A stretch of 64,000 nucleotides of DNA from Curtobacterium flaccumfaciens (lineage in GTDB: Bacteria > Actinomycetota > Actinomycetes > Actinomycetales > Microbacteriaceae), in NCBI RefSeq assembly GCF_013359815.1, contig NZ_JABMCF010000041.1, positions 124,001 to 188,000 of the forward strand. The letters run 5' to 3'. The notes under the pieces are model-generated. The model worked only from the letters and a program-made list of their open reading frames with translations. It made no database searches and was not told the DNA's origin. The translations under genes and the position numbers were made by a program. Below are positions 53,394 through 61,840 of the stretch, piece by piece; positions within the stretch are counted from its first letter, which is position 1, and the number at the start of each line of letters is the position of its first letter.

Positions 53394-53617
53394 CAGGCAG
53401 CCACCCGCAGAGTCGGGACCAGCATGGGGACGGCGAGCGGCTGAGTCCGCACGTCGGAGACGCGAGCGACGATGGCGTGTGCCAATCGCAGCGCTTCGGA
53501 TGTCGTCAGGATGAGCGAGTAGCCGTCGCTGAACTGGCTCGGCTGAGCGTCGATGATCACTTCGGCGCGTCCGGTCGGAGTCGTCTCGACGTCGACGAGC
53601 TTGATCACGTCGTCCAT
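53393..53617 (-). CDS. Small element protein, 74 aa
   Basis: MDDVIKLVDVETTPTGRAEVIIDAQPSQFSDGYSLILTTSEALRLAHAIVARVSDVRTQ... has alternating beta strands and one amphipathic helix. It is joined to its neighbours by one-base stop/start overlaps at both ends. Function unknown. Confidence 0.6.
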   Translation of the reverse strand: MDDVIKLVDVETTPTGRAEVIIDAQPSQFSDGYSLILTTSEALRLAHAIVARVSDVRTQPLAVPMLVPTLRVAA

Positions 53618-53994
53618 CAGGCGTCCCCGTTGAGCTCAGCGGCGAGAGCGATGGCGCTGTTGTAGTGCGCGTTGAAGAACTGCACGCGCTCCGGGGTGAG
53701 ACGCGCATCGTCGTCGCAGAGGAAGCCGGCCACATACCAGTAGGACTCGGCTTCGGGGATCTCTTCGGACGCGGCGTACTTGATGACCTCGACACGGGTG
53801 TCCTGCTCAGCCACCTCGAACGCCACGTGCTGAAGCATGTCGCCCCAGCCAAGGAGGTGTGGGGTCCCGTACAGCATGCAGCCGCGCTCGTGGCACTGAA
53901 CGAGAACGACCACCGTGTGGTCGATGTCGTGCCAGTGAATGTCGGTCGCTTCTGCGATACTGAGGACTGCGGGCGTGATGTTCGTCTGAGACAC
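53617..53994 (-). CDS. Hypothetical element protein, 125 aa
   Basis: A soluble alpha/beta protein (MSQTNITPAVLSIAEATDIHWHDIDHTVVVLVQCHERGCMLYG...). A HERGC motif and several His residues could bind metal. No family recognised. It is one of the upstream genes of the operon. Confidence 0.65.
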   Translation of the reverse strand: MSQTNITPAVLSIAEATDIHWHDIDHTVVVLVQCHERGCMLYGTPHLLGWGDMLQHVAFEVAEQDTRVEVIKYAASEEIPEAESYWYVAGFLCDDDARLTPERVQFFNAHYNSAIALAAELNGDA

Positions 53995-54020
53995 TGTCTT
54001 GTCCTTCGGTTTGGTAGTGC

Positions 54021-54401
54021 TTACTGGTTGGACTGGGGCCCGGTTGCCGCCGGGCCCTTCTTCATGCCGTACGTCGTGGTCTTGCCGGACCGAGACGGGC
54101 GACGTTCTGCTATTCGATTGAGGTAACGCAGCACCTCGGCTGCCACATCAGGTTCGAGGTTCAGCTGGAGCGGCTTGTCCGATACGGACGGCATTCGCAA
54201 CCATTCCCGGCCCCGATCGAGGCCTCCGCGCGATGCGGGGTCCGGATCATGCCGACGAACCATCAAGGGGCCAGTGAGCTTCCAGTCGACCGGCTGTCCC
54301 CCACCTTCGATTGCGCGCACAACTGCATCGAAGGTCGGATCCCGGTGTGGGAGAACCCCGCGACCTTGGTCCAGCGAGGTGGCTGCCAGGTCGCGGGTCA
54401 T
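54021..54401 (-). CDS. Hypothetical element protein, 126 aa
   Basis: MTRDLAATSLDQGRGVLPHRDPTFDAVVRAIEGGGQPVDWKLTGPL..., then LQLNLEPDVAAEVLRYLNRIAERRPSRSGKTTTYG. It has a basic C-terminus and no recognised domain. It overlaps the HTH gene upstream by 4 bp. Confidence 0.6.
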   Translation of the reverse strand: MTRDLAATSLDQGRGVLPHRDPTFDAVVRAIEGGGQPVDWKLTGPLMVRRHDPDPASRGGLDRGREWLRMPSVSDKPLQLNLEPDVAAEVLRYLNRIAERRPSRSGKTTTYGMKKGPAATGPQSNQ

Positions 54402-54592
54402 CCGGCCTTCCGCAGCGAGGCCGTCGAGTTGCCCTCAATGAGAGCTGCCACGTCCTCGCGCCGGACGTACACACGGCGACCGATCCTGACGACCTTGATC
54501 GGGCAGTCCCTCGTACGCAGCCACATCCGGGCCGCACCTTCTGTCTTCCGAAGCAGCGGTGCCGCTTCTGGGACGGTGAGCAGAGTGCTCAT
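54398..54592 (-). CDS. Helix-turn-helix (excisionase family) DNA-binding protein
   Basis: A 64-aa HTH_17-type protein: LLTVPEAAPLLRKTEGAARMWLRTRDCPIKVVRIGRRVYVRREDVAALIEG, with the typical recognition helix and R-R-x-Y-V wing. It is the first gene of the minus-strand operon, divergent from the gene beside the integrase. ATG 54590-54592 is chosen because AAGGAG lies 6 nt upstream; a second ATG at 54595-54597 sits directly on that sequence. Confidence 0.78.
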   Translation of the reverse strand: MSTLLTVPEAAPLLRKTEGAARMWLRTRDCPIKVVRIGRRVYVRREDVAALIEGNSTASLRKAG

Positions 54593-54700
54593 CGACATCT
54601 CCTTCGACTCGAACTTGCGCCGCCCTGACAAGGCGACACCTCAAGTATGCGCACCCTGCGGAGGTTTGTCAAACGGGCGCAACTACGGCAAGATCAGAGC

Positions 54701-55342
54701 ATGGCCCTACTGCACGTAAGCGTCGGCGATCACCCCCCATCCATGGCGGACGCGACGATCGAGCCCTTCCCAGGCTTCCGAGTTGTTCCGTGGATGTCCA
54801 TGCGCATCGAGGGCGAGGCGAACACTGACTACGAACCCGAGATCGAAGTGACCTTCGATGTGTCCGAGAGCCGGTATCGACCGACGTTCATCGGCGTCCG
54901 CGCGGATGAAGTCAACGGAACCATGCTGCGCACAGTGCGGGTGACGGACTACCTGCGCGGTGCGGCTCGGTTGGGGATCTACTCCGCCCTCGATGCCTCA
55001 GATGGCGAGGCTGAACCTCTTGCGGCTCTCTTCGACTTCGCTGGCCCGGAATCGATCTTCGGTGACGAGTTTGCCGACCTCCTCAAGAACGAAGGGCCGA
55101 CCCCGTTTTCCATCTCGCACGTGGGATTCAGTTACGTGTTCGCTCAGCTTGCTGCTGAGCCTCCTGCGAAGGCGGTGCAGCGCGACCTCCATCTGACCGC
55201 GCGGACTGCGGACAACTGGATTGCGAAAGCCAAAGCGAACGGACTTCTCGTGCCGTCAACCGTCGATCACGACGTAAGTACCCAGCTCTCCGCGTGGCAA
55301 GCCGTTATGGGTCGGCACGAAGGGATGACAAGCGATGAGTGA
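54701..55342 (+). CDS. Hypothetical protein cotranscribed with the integrase
   Basis: A 213-aa protein. The middle has strands (EIEVTFDVSESRYRPTFIGVRADEVNGTMLRTVRV). The C-terminus is a helical HTH-like part (AKAVQRDLHLTARTADNWIAKAKANGLLVPS), suggesting a DNA-binding regulator. It ends 8 bp inside the integrase gene, so it may control integrase synthesis. ATG 54701; an upstream start at 54647 is also in frame. Confidence 0.65.
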   Translation: MALLHVSVGDHPPSMADATIEPFPGFRVVPWMSMRIEGEANTDYEPEIEVTFDVSESRYRPTFIGVRADEVNGTMLRTVRVTDYLRGAARLGIYSALDASDGEAEPLAALFDFAGPESIFGDEFADLLKNEGPTPFSISHVGFSYVFAQLAAEPPAKAVQRDLHLTARTADNWIAKAKANGLLVPSTVDHDVSTQLSAWQAVMGRHEGMTSDE

Positions 55343-56459
55343 CGTATACAAGCGCGCAGACGGGAGCTACCGAGCCCGCTTTGAGTGGCGGGACGACGAG
55401 GATCGTCGTCGCGAGAAGACGAAAGTGTTCCGGCTGAAGGGCGACGCGCAGCGTTGGCTCGACGACCAGCGGATTGCCTGGAAGGCAGGCGGCTGGGTCG
55501 ACCCAAATCACGGGGTCACCACACTGCAGGAATACTTTGACCAGTGGGCACCGCGGCAGGTGTGGGAGCCGACGACCGTGACGGCGATGACGCTAGCCGT
55601 GGACAAGTGCTCGTTCCGCAACGTTCGGCTCGACAAACTGCGCCGGTCGCACGTCGAACAGTGGGTTAAGACGATGACCGCGGACCTGGCCGCGTCGACC
55701 ACCCACACGCGAGTGAACAACGTCCGCAGCGTGCTGCGGGCCGCGGTGCGCGACAAGTATCTCGGAGCCGACCCTTCAGAGGGCGTCGTTCTTCCCCGAC
55801 GCCGACGCGCTGCGCAGGCGATGCGGATCCCCACACCTGCCGAGCTGGCGTCCGTAATTGATGCCGCGGACGATTGGTTCAAGACGTACATCCGCCTGTG
55901 CGCGTTCGCTGGGCTCCGACTCGGAGAGGCCTCTGCGGTTCAGGCCGGCGACATTGCGTTCCTCGAGAGGAGGCTGCAGGTCCGCCGTCAGGTGCAGCGT
56001 GCTGGCGGACAGGAGGTTCGAATCTCGCCGCCGAAATATGGCTCGGAACGAGACGTGTACGTGCCGGACGAACTCACCGCGGCTCTCTCCTGGCACATGT
56101 CGGAAGTGGGAGTCCGAGGAGATGAGCGGTGGCTGTTCGTCGGGTCAGGCGGCAACCCTCCGCATGGGAACACCATCTACTACTGGTGGGCGAAGACCAT
56201 CGCTGCCGCGGGCGTTGAGCCCTTCAAACTTCACGACTGCCGCCACTTCTTCGCGTCTGGCCTGATCGCCGCCGGCTGCGACGTCGTGACCGTTCAGCGC
56301 GCCTTGGGGCACCACTCCGCCACCGTCACGCTGAACACCTACGCGCACCTATGGCCGGACGCGGAGGACCGGACTCGTGCGGCAACCGCAGACCTCATCC
56401 GCCAGGTTTCCGCGACGAATGCGGCACTGGTGCGGCACGAAGTGGCCGATACGGTCTAG
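55335..56459 (+). CDS. int: Tyrosine-type site-specific integrase
   Basis: A 374-aa phage-type integrase. An N-terminal arm-binding domain (YKRADGSYRARFEWRDDED...) is followed by the SAM-like core-binding domain (about 62-155). The catalytic domain has the full set Arg195 (GLRLGEA), Lys234 (PPKYGSERD), His300 and Arg303 (HDCRHFF), His326 (LGHHSATVTLNTY) and nucleophile Tyr336. The gene stops 23 bp before the att core at the end of ychF, the standard position. Its C-terminal third is nearly duplicated at 39369-39707. Confidence 0.97.
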   Translation: MSDVYKRADGSYRARFEWRDDEDRRREKTKVFRLKGDAQRWLDDQRIAWKAGGWVDPNHGVTTLQEYFDQWAPRQVWEPTTVTAMTLAVDKCSFRNVRLDKLRRSHVEQWVKTMTADLAASTTHTRVNNVRSVLRAAVRDKYLGADPSEGVVLPRRRRAAQAMRIPTPAELASVIDAADDWFKTYIRLCAFAGLRLGEASAVQAGDIAFLERRLQVRRQVQRAGGQEVRISPPKYGSERDVYVPDELTAALSWHMSEVGVRGDERWLFVGSGGNPPHGNTIYYWWAKTIAAAGVEPFKLHDCRHFFASGLIAAGCDVVTVQRALGHHSATVTLNTYAHLWPDAEDRTRAATADLIRQVSATNAALVRHEVADTV

Positions 56460-56480
56460 ATCCGCGTAGTTCCGGGCAGG

Positions 56481-57554
56481 TCAGTTGTTGAAGCGGAACT
56501 CCACCACGTCGCCGTCCTGCATGACGTAGTCCTTGCCCTCGATGCGGGCCTTGCCGGCAGCGCGGGCCTCGGCGATCGAGCCGGTCTCGACCAGGTCGTC
56601 GAACGAGATGACTTCGGCCTTGATGAAGCCCTTCTCGAAGTCGGTGTGGATGACGCCGGCAGCCTGGGGAGCCTTCCACCCCTTGCCGATCGTCCACGCA
56701 CGGGCTTCCTTCGGACCGGCCGTCAGGTATGTCTGCAGCCCGAGGGTGTCGAACCCGATGCGTGCGAGCTGGTCGAGGCCCGACTCGGTCTGCCCGGTCG
56801 ACTCGAGCAGTTCGGCGGCGTCGGCCGGGTCGAGGTCGATGAGCTCCGACTCGACCTGGGCGTCGAGGAACACGGCCTGCGCCGGGGCGACGAGCGCAGC
56901 CAGTTCGGCCTTGCGGGACTCGTCGGTCAGGATCGCCTCGTCCACGTTGAAGACGAAGATGAAGGGCTTGGCGCTGAGCAGGCCGAGTTCGGCGATCGGC
57001 GACAGGTCGATCTTGGTGGCGGACAGCAGCGTGCCCTGCTCGAGCGCGGCACGGGCCTCGCGAGCGGTCTCGAGCACGACCGGCTCGGCCTGCTTGAGCT
57101 TGAGCATCTTCTCGTACCGCGGGAGCGCCTTGTCGATGGTCTCCATGTCGGCGAGGATCAGCTCGGTGTTGATGACCTCGAGGTCGTCCTTCGGGGAGAC
57201 CTTGTTCGCGACGTGCACGACGTCGTCGTCGGTGAAGCCGCGGACGACCTGCGCGATGGCGTCGGCTTCGCGGATGTTGGCGAGGAACTTGTTGCCCAGG
57301 CCTTCACCCTCGCTCGCGCCCTTGACGATGCCCGCGATGTCGACGAACGACACCGGCGCCGGCACGGTCTTCTCTGAGTGGAAGAGCTCGGCGAGCTGGT
57401 CGAGCCGCGAGTCGGGCAGGTTCACCACCCCGACGTTCGGCTCGATCGTCGCGAAGGGGTAGTTCGCGGCGAGGACCTGGTTCTTGGTCAGGGCGTTGAA
57501 CAGGGTCGACTTGCCGACGTTCGGGAGACCGACGATTCCGATGGTGAGAGCCAC
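56481..57554 (-). CDS. ychF: Redox-regulated ribosome-binding ATPase YchF
   Basis: A 357-aa Obg-family protein. The P-loop is GLPNVGKS (9-16), G3 is DIAGIVKGASEGEGLGNKFL, and the G4 position reads NVDE, the change that makes YchF prefer ATP. A coiled-coil arm and a C-terminal TGS domain (KGWKAPQAAGVIHTDFEKGFIKAEVISFDDL..., KARIEGKDYVMQDGDVVEFRFNN) follow. The start is GTG 57552-57554. Its 3' end is the attachment site of the integrative element; the coding sequence is intact. Confidence 0.97.
   Translation of the reverse strand: MALTIGIVGLPNVGKSTLFNALTKNQVLAANYPFATIEPNVGVVNLPDSRLDQLAELFHSEKTVPAPVSFVDIAGIVKGASEGEGLGNKFLANIREADAIAQVVRGFTDDDVVHVANKVSPKDDLEVINTELILADMETIDKALPRYEKMLKLKQAEPVVLETAREARAALEQGTLLSATKIDLSPIAELGLLSAKPFIFVFNVDEAILTDESRKAELAALVAPAQAVFLDAQVESELIDLDPADAAELLESTGQTESGLDQLARIGFDTLGLQTYLTAGPKEARAWTIGKGWKAPQAAGVIHTDFEKGFIKAEVISFDDLVETGSIAEARAAGKARIEGKDYVMQDGDVVEFRFNN
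56483..56499. repeat. attR core at the 3' end of ychF
   Basis: AGTTGTTGAAGCGGAAC, identical to 39737-39753. It covers the last coding bases and part of the stop of ychF, so insertion keeps the protein sequence unchanged. Confidence 0.88.
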
Positions 57555-57613
57555 GGAAGAAGAGCCTACCGGCGGCGGCCTGTCGGAGCCGACCCGGGCC
57601 TCCAGTCCGTCCG

Positions 57614-58183
57614 TCAGATCAGCAGACGCGGCCCGTCCGTCGGGGGCCGCAGGGCCGTGATGCGGCGCTCGACGACGTCGAAGACGTGGGCCTGCAGCCG
57701 CTGCGATCGCCGCCAGTCCCCCGGCACCTGCAGCGAGTGGTCGGCATGGTCGACGGTCTGGAGGCGCGCAGCCGTCCCCGGGACCCGCTCGGGCCGCCAC
57801 ATGGCGTCGTCTCCACCCCCGATCGCGACGTGCGCGTCGGTGGCAGCGGCGAGCGCTGCCGCGACGTCGTCGTGGGTGAGGACCGGCGTCAGCCAGACCC
57901 CGGGCACCTCGTGGCGGATCGCCCACGGCAGGGCGAAGCAGCCGAACGACTTCGCGACGACGAGGTCCGGTAGCCGGTCCCCCAGGGCGGCGGCGACAGC
58001 GGTCTCGACGAACCCGACCGGATCGGCACCGGCGGCGTCGTCGACGTGCCATCGAGGCGCGACGACCTCCCACCCCGACGCGAGAGCGATCTCGTTCGTC
58101 CACCAGAGCAGCGGCGCCTGTTGCCCGTAGCCGGCGCCGGCGAGCACCAGGACGAGCGGACGTCGGTCGGCCTCGTTCCCCAT
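57614..58183 (-). CDS. Alpha/beta hydrolase-like protein
   Basis: A 189-aa protein with an early strand LVLVLAGAGYGQQAPLLWW and the nucleophile elbow VAKSFGCFALPWA (Ser in A-K-S-F-G). A late acid/His segment is VDHADHSLQVPGDW. It resembles small serine hydrolases of the alpha/beta fold (DUF1749/RBBP9-like). Substrate unknown. It lies just upstream of ychF in the same direction. Confidence 0.75.
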   Translation of the reverse strand: MGNEADRRPLVLVLAGAGYGQQAPLLWWTNEIALASGWEVVAPRWHVDDAAGADPVGFVETAVAAALGDRLPDLVVAKSFGCFALPWAIRHEVPGVWLTPVLTHDDVAAALAAATDAHVAIGGGDDAMWRPERVPGTAARLQTVDHADHSLQVPGDWRRSQRLQAHVFDVVERRITALRPPTDGPRLLI

Positions 58184-58227
58184 GCGCCGACAGTAGCCAC
58201 ACGCAACGCCGACGGGAACGGAGGGCG

Positions 58228-58893
58228 ATGTCGGCACCCCGTGCGACGATCGGGACCGTGCCGTTGAACTTCACCGCGATCGACTTCGAGACTGCCAACA
58301 GCTCGCCCGCGAGCGCCTGCTCCGTCGGGCTCGTGAAGGTCCGCGCCGGCCGGGTTGTCGATCGGGCGTCGTGGTTCATCCGCCCGCCGTTCGGGCACGA
58401 CGCGTTCCTGGAGTGGAACACGCGGATCCACGGCATCGTCGCCGAGGACGTCACGCACGCCAAGACGTGGGAGCAGCAGTACCCCGACCTGGTGGCCTTC
58501 GCCGAGGGCGACGTCCTGGTGGCCCACAACGCCCGCTTCGACATGGGTGTCATCGCCGGTGGCTGCTCCGCGACGGGGATCGACCTGGCCGAGCACCACT
58601 CGCTGTGCTCCCTGGCGGTCGCGCGCAAGACCTACACGCTCGACTCGTACCGCCTGCCGGTCGCCGCGATGGCCGCCGGGTTCGAGGGCTTCCAGCACCA
58701 CGACGCCGCCGCCGACGCCGAGGCCTGCGCCGCGATCGTCGTGCACGCAGCCGGGCACCACGGGGTCGAGACGGTCGAGGCGCTCGGGGCGGTGACCCGG
58801 GTGACGATCGCCCCGGTCCGTGCGCGTGCCGAGAAGCCGAAGGCCGCGAACCAGCCGCGGCTGTCGAACCGGCCGATGGTGTTCGCCGACTGA
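58228..58893 (+). CDS. 3'-5' exonuclease, DEDDh (DnaQ-like)
   Basis: A 221-aa protein with Exo I AIDFETANSS (Asp and Glu at 19 and 21), Exo II LVAHNARFDMGV and Exo III HHDAAADAEAC (His and Asp). This is the set of the DnaQ/RNase T family. A basic, disordered C-terminus follows. The ATG at 58228 has GGAGG 3 nt upstream; GTG 58258 is an alternative start closer to the domain. It is divergent from the hydrolase gene. Confidence 0.9.
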   Translation: MSAPRATIGTVPLNFTAIDFETANSSPASACSVGLVKVRAGRVVDRASWFIRPPFGHDAFLEWNTRIHGIVAEDVTHAKTWEQQYPDLVAFAEGDVLVAHNARFDMGVIAGGCSATGIDLAEHHSLCSLAVARKTYTLDSYRLPVAAMAAGFEGFQHHDAAADAEACAAIVVHAAGHHGVETVEALGAVTRVTIAPVRARAEKPKAANQPRLSNRPMVFAD

Positions 58894-59049
58894 GGGTCTT
58901 CGCTGACTGACGGTCTGCGCTGGCTGGCGGTGTTTGCAGACTGACGCAACGCCCGCTGCGCGCGGCCGGGGTGTCACATCCCCGGTGGTATTGTCACGAC
59001 AATGCCGTCGGCACCGTCGCCGGCATCTCCGCACGTGTGAAGGACCGCG

Positions 59050-59808
59050 ATGACCAACGAAGGCCAGCTGCCGTCCGACCTGTTCATGGACCTGGACCGG
59101 TCGGGTCCCATGCCCCTCTACTTCCAGGTCGCCTCGCGCATCGAGGAGTCGATCCGCTCCGGCGCGATGCCACCAGGGGCCCGGCTCGAGAACGAGATCG
59201 CCCTCGGAGAGCGTCTCGGCCTGTCGCGGCCGACGATCCGTCGCGCGATCCAGGACCTCGTCGACAAGGGTCTGCTGGTGCGCCGCCGCGGCATCGGGAC
59301 CCAGGTCGTGCACGGGCCGGTGACCCGCAAGGTCGAGTTGACGAGCCTGTACGACGACCTGGCGCAGGGTGCGCAGGCTCCGGCGACGAAGCTCCTGCAG
59401 CGCAACGACGTCCCCGCGTCCGACGAGGTCGCCGCGGCACTGAGCATCGAGCCCGGCACGACCGTCGCGCACATCCGGCGGGTGCGGTTCGCCGAGGACG
59501 TCCCGATGGCGATCCTCGAGAACTACCTGCCGCCGGAGTTCCTCGACCTGACCGACGAGGACCTGCAGGCGTACGGGCTGTACCAGCTGCTGCGCGGCCG
59601 AGGTGTCACGATGCGGGTGGCCAAGCAGCGGATCGGGGCCCGGGCGGTCACCGACGAAGAGGCCGGCCTGCTCGAGATCGAGGACGGCGACCCGGTGCTC
59701 ACGATGAGCCGCACCGCGTACGACGCCTCGGGCCGTGCGGTCGAGTACGGCGTGCACTGCTACCGCCCCGACCGGTACTCGTTCGAGGTCACGCTCGTCG
59801 ACAAGTAG
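59050..59808 (+). CDS. GntR family transcriptional regulator (UTRA/HutC subfamily)
   Basis: A 252-aa regulator. The N-terminal winged helix (GPMPLYFQVASRIEESIRSGAMPPGARLENEIALGERLGLSRPTIRRAIQDLVDKGLLVRRRGIGTQV) is followed by a UTRA effector domain (about 95-245) ending AVEYGVHCYRPDRYSFEVTLVDK. HutC-type regulators sense sugars or their phosphates. It probably controls the sugar catabolic cluster that follows on the minus strand. Confidence 0.93.
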   Translation: MTNEGQLPSDLFMDLDRSGPMPLYFQVASRIEESIRSGAMPPGARLENEIALGERLGLSRPTIRRAIQDLVDKGLLVRRRGIGTQVVHGPVTRKVELTSLYDDLAQGAQAPATKLLQRNDVPASDEVAAALSIEPGTTVAHIRRVRFAEDVPMAILENYLPPEFLDLTDEDLQAYGLYQLLRGRGVTMRVAKQRIGARAVTDEEAGLLEIEDGDPVLTMSRTAYDASGRAVEYGVHCYRPDRYSFEVTLVDK

Positions 59809-59845
59809 GTCGCTCGGCGAGTGGTCACGACACGCTGTCGGTGAT

Positions 59846-59932
59846 GCGCCGAGTGGTCACGAACTGTCGCCCGGACGCCCGGCAACTGATACTTCGTGAC
59901 CACTCGGCGGAACTGAGCGGGGTGTCGTGACC
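59846..59932. repeat. 87-nt palindromic intergenic repeat, copy 2
   Basis: The stretch starts GCGCCGAGTGGTCACGAACT and ends GGGGTGTCGTGACC, matching 17418-17504 in length and ends. Its arms CCGAGTGGTCACGAA and TTCGTGACCACTCGG are perfect complements here. A partial extra arm (CGAGTGGTCACGACA) occurs at about 59817-59832. Confidence 0.7.
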
Positions 59933-59957
59933 GCCCCGCCTGCGGCCCTGCACGGCC

Positions 59958-60365
59958 TCAACCGAGCGCGGGCACCCCGAGCTCACCGGTGACGTACTGG
60001 GCCCGTCCGAATCCGAACGACCAGTCCTGCGGCCCGTTCTCGACGTAGCCGATGAAGACGTCCTCGGACGCGACACCGAGCGCCGCGAGGGCGTCGTGGA
60101 TCGCCCGGTACAGCGCAGCCTTCGCCTCGTCGGTCCGCCCGCGCTGCGTGAACACCTGGATGACGATGACGCCCTCGGTGCGCTCGAACCCTAGGCCGGC
60201 GTCCTCGGCGATGATCTGCTGCGCCGGGTGCTCGGTGATCACCTGGAACCGGTCACGCACCGGGATCCCGTACACGTCGACGATGGCCTGGTGGATGGCG
60301 TCGGCGATGCCACGGACGGCCTCCGGCGTGCGGCCGGTGGCGAGGTCGATACGGACGAGCGGCAT
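59958..60365 (-). CDS. Tautomerase family protein
   Basis: A 135-aa two-motif tautomerase/MSAD-like protein beginning MPLVRIDLATGRT, so Pro1 after Met removal is the catalytic base. The second half repeats the beta-alpha-beta unit (EGVIVIQVFTQRGRTDEAKAALYRAIHDALAALGVASEDVFIGYVENGPQDWSFG). It probably isomerises an enol/keto sugar-acid or similar compound; it sits beside the catabolic cluster. Confidence 0.87.
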   Translation of the reverse strand: MPLVRIDLATGRTPEAVRGIADAIHQAIVDVYGIPVRDRFQVITEHPAQQIIAEDAGLGFERTEGVIVIQVFTQRGRTDEAKAALYRAIHDALAALGVASEDVFIGYVENGPQDWSFGFGRAQYVTGELGVPALG

Positions 60366-60426
60366 GGTGCCTCCTGGTTGCTCAGACTTTGTCCTTACAT
60401 ACTAACAAGCAGACGCCGCCACGTGT

Positions 60427-61620
60427 CTAGAACCTCGGCGTCGGTGCCCCGTACGTCAGCGGCCCGTCGACACGAGCGACGTCGTGCCACGAGCCGTCGA
60501 CCAGCGAAGCCTCCGCCGCCTCGACGATCGACGCGGCAGCCAGCCCGTCGGCGACCGAGGGTGCGAGCTGCTCCCCGCGCTGCACGCTCGCGATGAACTG
60601 CGCCGCCTCGATCGTCTTCAGGTCGTCGTAGCCCATCGCGGTCCCGGCGCCGGGCTGGAAGCGACCGAAGTCGCCGTCCCCGGGTGCGACGTAGTGCGTC
60701 GCGTACCCGTCGACCTCCTGCCCGTCCAGGTACACCTCGAGCTCGTTGAGGCGCTGGAAGTCCCACCGGACCGAACCGCGGGTGCCGTAGATCTCGAGCG
60801 TGTACTCGGCGTGCGGCCCACGCATGACCCGACTCGAGTCCATCGTGCCGACCGCACCGTCCTCGAACCGGAACAGCAGGGCGGCGTAGTCCTCGTTCTC
60901 GACGGCACCGAGCTCGCCGGTGGCCGCCGCACTGCGGTCGACGATGCCGGCACCCGGACGGGGGCGCGACTCGATGAACGTCTCGGCGAGCGCACTGACC
61001 GAGGCGATCCGGCCGACCACGTACTGCGCCAGGTCGAGTCCGTGCGACAACAGGTCGCCGAGCACACCCGATCCGGCACGCTCACGCTCGAAGCGCCAGG
61101 TCAGCGGTGCAGCAGGGTCGGACGAGTAGTCGGCGAGCAACGATCCGCGCACGTTCGTGATGCGTCCGAGCCGCCCGCTGCGGACGAGTTCGCGGGCGCG
61201 CTCGATCGCCGGGGCGTGCCGGTAGTTGAAGCCGACGCTCGTGATGACGCCGGCCCGCTGCACCGCCTGGTGGATGGAGCGCGAGTCGCTGGCGTACCGG
61301 CCCATCGGCTTCTCGATCCAGAACGGCTTGCCCGCCTCGGCCGCGGCGACGGCCATCTCGCGGTGCAGGAAGTTCGGCGAACAGATCGACACGACGTCGA
61401 CTGCCGGGTCGGCGAGGACCCTGTGGTAGTCAGCGACGGCCCGCTCGTACCCGAGCCGCGTCACCGCCTGGTCGCGTGCCGCCTCGATCGGGTCGGCCGC
61501 GACGACGAGCCGCGGCTGGACGCCGAGCTCCGGGAAGTGGTCCGGCAACGCTCGGTAGGCACGCGAGTGCAACCGCCCCATCCAGCCGACCGAGATCAGC
61601 CCGACGCCGATGCTGTCCAT
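60427..61620 (-). CDS. Gfo/Idh/MocA family oxidoreductase
   Basis: A 397-aa NAD(P)-dependent sugar dehydrogenase. The N-terminal Rossmann domain is IGVGLISVGWMGRLHSRAYRAL, and the family motif EKPMGRY follows FWI. The C-terminal alpha/beta domain includes GVLGDLLSHGLDLAQYVVG, whose His is the usual catalytic residue. Likely substrates are inositols or aldose-type sugars. ATG 61618-61620 has GGAG 6 nt upstream. A 90-nt gap and a terminator separate it from the transaldolase-like gene. Confidence 0.93.
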   Translation of the reverse strand: MDSIGVGLISVGWMGRLHSRAYRALPDHFPELGVQPRLVVAADPIEAARDQAVTRLGYERAVADYHRVLADPAVDVVSICSPNFLHREMAVAAAEAGKPFWIEKPMGRYASDSRSIHQAVQRAGVITSVGFNYRHAPAIERARELVRSGRLGRITNVRGSLLADYSSDPAAPLTWRFERERAGSGVLGDLLSHGLDLAQYVVGRIASVSALAETFIESRPRPGAGIVDRSAAATGELGAVENEDYAALLFRFEDGAVGTMDSSRVMRGPHAEYTLEIYGTRGSVRWDFQRLNELEVYLDGQEVDGYATHYVAPGDGDFGRFQPGAGTAMGYDDLKTIEAAQFIASVQRGEQLAPSVADGLAAASIVEAAEASLVDGSWHDVARVDGPLTYGAPTPRF

Positions 61621-61709
61621 GGAGAACTCCTTCGTTCAGGTGACGCGCATTGGAGCGCGACAACGAGCGTAGCCGATGCGGTGGACTTTGTCAGCACATG
61701 ACGCAACCG

Positions 61710-61756
61710 CCTGGAGGCCCGGTGCCGGTCTCAGGGACCGGCACCGGGCCTCCAGG
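61710..61756. terminator. Terminator, GGAGGCCCGGT family
   Basis: A 21-bp stem (arm CCTGGAGGCCCGGTGCCGG...) with a 5-nt loop, on the minus strand after the transaldolase-like gene and before the oxidoreductase gene. It shares its core with those at 11011 and 30044. Confidence 0.8.
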
Positions 61757-61840
61757 CTGGTGCGTCAGCGCGCGGGGCGCGACCCGTGGTTGCGACCGCG
61801 GATGGCACCGCGCATCAGACCGCGACTCAGATCGCGCGTT

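Larger units (their letters stand above)
39737..56499. mobile_element. Integrative element (prophage-like or satellite-like) in the 3' end of ychF
   Basis: About 16.7 kb bounded by the 17-bp att cores. Right end: tyrosine integrase on the plus strand. Replication/control module on the minus strand at 50.2-54.6 kb (AAA ATPase, small proteins, HTH). Cargo pair at 48.4-50.1 kb. Tape measure and SGNH tail-type genes at 42.9-48.0 kb. Small genes, a DUF3800 gene and HTH genes occupy the left end. No terminase, portal, protease, capsid or lysis gene is visible, so it cannot make a virion alone. Integration leaves ychF intact. Confidence 0.88.
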
